From the NCBI GenBank assembly GCA_034430555.1, contig DAOUEM010000528.1, positions 1-7,067 on the forward strand: a stretch of DNA of 7,067 nucleotides. Reading direction: 5' to 3'. The stretch comes from DAOTXK01 sp034430555 (lineage in GTDB: Bacteria > Chloroflexota > Anaerolineae > Aggregatilineales > Ch27). This document shows positions 5,811-7,067 of the stretch, in pieces. The position numbers and the translations under genes were made by a program. The notes beneath the pieces were generated by a model that saw only the letters and a list, made by a program, of their open reading frames with translations, was not told where the DNA came from and did not search any database. Positions within the stretch are counted from its first letter, which is position 1; every line of letters begins with the position of its first letter.

Positions 5811-7067
5811 ATGAGTTCGACACTGAATCCCAATCTTCTCGCCAAAGACACGACAACGGTCATGAATGACGCCGTCGAGCTGAAGGACCACTACCGCAAA
5901 AAAAACGTCTTCCCAGAGGTCGCGCTGCTGGCGATGCTCCAGGCCACCGATACGCCCGGCTACCAGGTCTTGCAGCGGTTCGCCGCCGCCCAGAACGTCG
6001 ACCTGGCCCGGCTGGAACGCCAGGTCCGGCTGGCGGTGGAGAGCCGGCGCGACCTGCCCGGCGATCTCATGCTGGTCTCCCGAAACAACAAACAGGTCGA
6101 GCTGTCCCGCCAGATGATCATCGCCCTGGATGAGGCCCTGAACATCGCGGAAAACCGTGACGAAGTCTGGATCGGCACCGACCACCTGCTGGCGGCGTTG
6201 AGCCTGACGCGGCTGGGCACGGGGGGTATCCTGAGGCAGTACGGCATTACGCCAAAAGCGGTGGAAGATATCATCGGCGGCAAAGCCCCTGAGATGGCCC
6301 GCGGCAAAGCCCCCAGGAGCGCCCGTTTGCCGGGCCAGGGCAGCGGCACCGTGATCGACTACGTGGCCCTGGCCAAAGCTGGCGAGCGGCGCGAGGTCTA
6401 CATGAGAGAAGCGCTGCTGCGCGACGTGATCAACATGCTGTCGCAGCGCATTCACCGTCACGTGGTCCTGATCGGGCCAGAGGGGGTCGGCAAGCGCACG
6501 CTGGCCTACAGCCTGGCGCTGTTGATGGCCGACAATCAAGGCCCCGCCGACCTGAAATCGCTGGTCCAGGTGGACGAAGCCGCCCTGCTGGATAATCCCG
6601 TGCGAGCCATCCGGGCCGGCATCAACCAGGCGTTAGGCGGCGTGCTGTTGGTGCCTCAGATTCACCGCTTCTTCGGTGGACCGCTCAAAGCGCAGTTCCC
6701 CAAAGCGGCGCCCGACCTGCAAAAGACGTTCCTCGGCGAGGACCCGGTCATCATCTGCACCACGACCGAAGTCGAATACCGGGAGCAACTGGAGCCGATC
6801 AGCGCCATCCACGAAAACTGCCAGCGGCTGCGCGTCGAGGCCCCCAGCGAAAAAGAAACCATCCAGATTCTGCAGGCTACCAAGGCCCGGCTGGAAGCCG
6901 ACTACAGCATCACGGTCGAAGATGAAGCCCTCACTATCGCCACCACGCTGGCGCGGCGCTATCTCTCCGCCACGCCGCTGCCCCGCAGCGCGGAGAACCT
7001 GCTGCACCGGGCGGCAGCCCTGGTCAACATGAGCACCCAGCAGCACCTGGCGTTTAAACCCGAGCTG
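5811..7067 (+). CDS. Clp/Hsp100 AAA+ protein with degenerate D1 (3' partial)
   Basis: An open frame of 419 codons running off the right edge. Residues about 18-156 form a double Clp_N domain: a divergent first repeat (about 18-80) and a clearer second one with IGTDHLLAAL (121-130) and GGILRQYGIT. After a Gly/Pro/Arg linker (157-180), residues about 183-415 follow the ClpB/ClpC first AAA+ domain in order: INMLSQRIHRHVVLIGPEGVGK, TEVEYRE, APSEKETIQIL and RRYLSATPLPRSAENLLHRA. Catalytic features are lost: Walker A reads GPEGVGKRT (222-230), with Arg for Thr/Ser after Lys228; Walker B reads LLVPQIH, with Pro282-Gln283 for Asp-Glu; the KYRGEFE pore loop is absent; and ERRFQ is replaced by HENCQ (334-338), removing both arginine fingers. 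Clp proteins unfold or disaggregate proteins in the cytoplasm. Here D1 is probably structural. It could be a ClpB, ClpC or ClpA paralogue; D2 and the C-terminus would decide. Confidence 0.88.
   Translation, partial: MSSTLNPNLLAKDTTTVMNDAVELKDHYRKKNVFPEVALLAMLQATDTPGYQVLQRFAAAQNVDLARLERQVRLAVESRRDLPGDLMLVSRNNKQVELSRQMIIALDEALNIAENRDEVWIGTDHLLAALSLTRLGTGGILRQYGITPKAVEDIIGGKAPEMARGKAPRSARLPGQGSGTVIDYVALAKAGERREVYMREALLRDVINMLSQRIHRHVVLIGPEGVGKRTLAYSLALLMADNQGPADLKSLVQVDEAALLDNPVRAIRAGINQALGGVLLVPQIHRFFGGPLKAQFPKAAPDLQKTFLGEDPVIICTTTEVEYREQLEPISAIHENCQRLRVEAPSEKETIQILQATKARLEADYSITVEDEALTIATTLARRYLSATPLPRSAENLLHRAAALVNMSTQQHLAFKPEL
6279..6326 (+). repeat. 24-bp tandem duplication in the Clp-like linker
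   Basis: Two adjacent 24-bp units (6279-6302 and 6303-6326) match at 18 of 24 positions, including the first 11 bases, and encode GKAPEMAR then GKAPRSAR (residues 158-172 region). The copy keeps the frame and lies in the flexible linker between Clp_N and the first AAA+ domain, where length change is tolerated. Confidence 0.7.

Noticed and set aside
5679..6539. Minus-strand open frame of 286 codons over the Clp-like gene and its leader
   Set aside because: It is antisense to a frame with clear Clp_N and AAA+ similarity, has a His/Gln-rich composition and no domain, so it is a shadow.

Overview
This GC-rich window from a bacterial chromosome carries five real genes plus the first codons of a sixth, tightly packed, with no mobile element, CRISPR array, tRNA or rRNA that I can see. 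An MreB homologue implies a rod-shaped or filamentous cell. The flavour of the proteins (a CheY/NtrC-like receiver fused to an OmpR-type winged helix, a secreted NagZ-like GH3, a divergent Clp-family ATPase) and the TATACT-type -10 boxes suggest Chloroflexota, possibly Anaerolineae. That placement is an inference from general resemblance and no marker gene in the window proves it.

Layout. On the minus strand at the left are mreB (stop at 169, start near 1230) and, beyond a good intrinsic terminator (108-146), the first 8 codons of what is probably mreC (25-1). Between 1231 and 1403 is a divergent control region with an extended -10 promoter for mreB and a -10 box placed so that the tilS mRNA would be leaderless. 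On the plus strand follow tilS (1404-2879, tRNA-Ile lysidine synthase); a response regulator (2988-3842) with its own promoter; a secreted GH3 beta-N-acetylhexosaminidase (3846-5561), only 3 nt behind the regulator and apparently coupled to it; a 249-nt leader with a promoter, palindromes and hairpins (5562-5810); and a ClpA/B/C-like AAA+ gene (5811 onward) that runs off the right edge.

How it fits together. MreB, MreC and the exported GH3 enzyme all bear on cell-wall growth or turnover. The regulator and GH3 gene look like one transcription unit, so the regulator is a candidate controller of, or is co-expressed with, wall turnover. TilS is a housekeeping tRNA-modification enzyme. The Clp-like gene is the most unusual object: its first AAA+ domain aligns along its length with ClpB/ClpC D1, yet has lost the Walker A Thr, both acidic Walker B residues, the tyrosine pore loop and both arginine fingers. 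It looks like a pseudo-ATPase domain in an otherwise healthy reading frame. Whether the second AAA+ domain is present and intact cannot be seen here.
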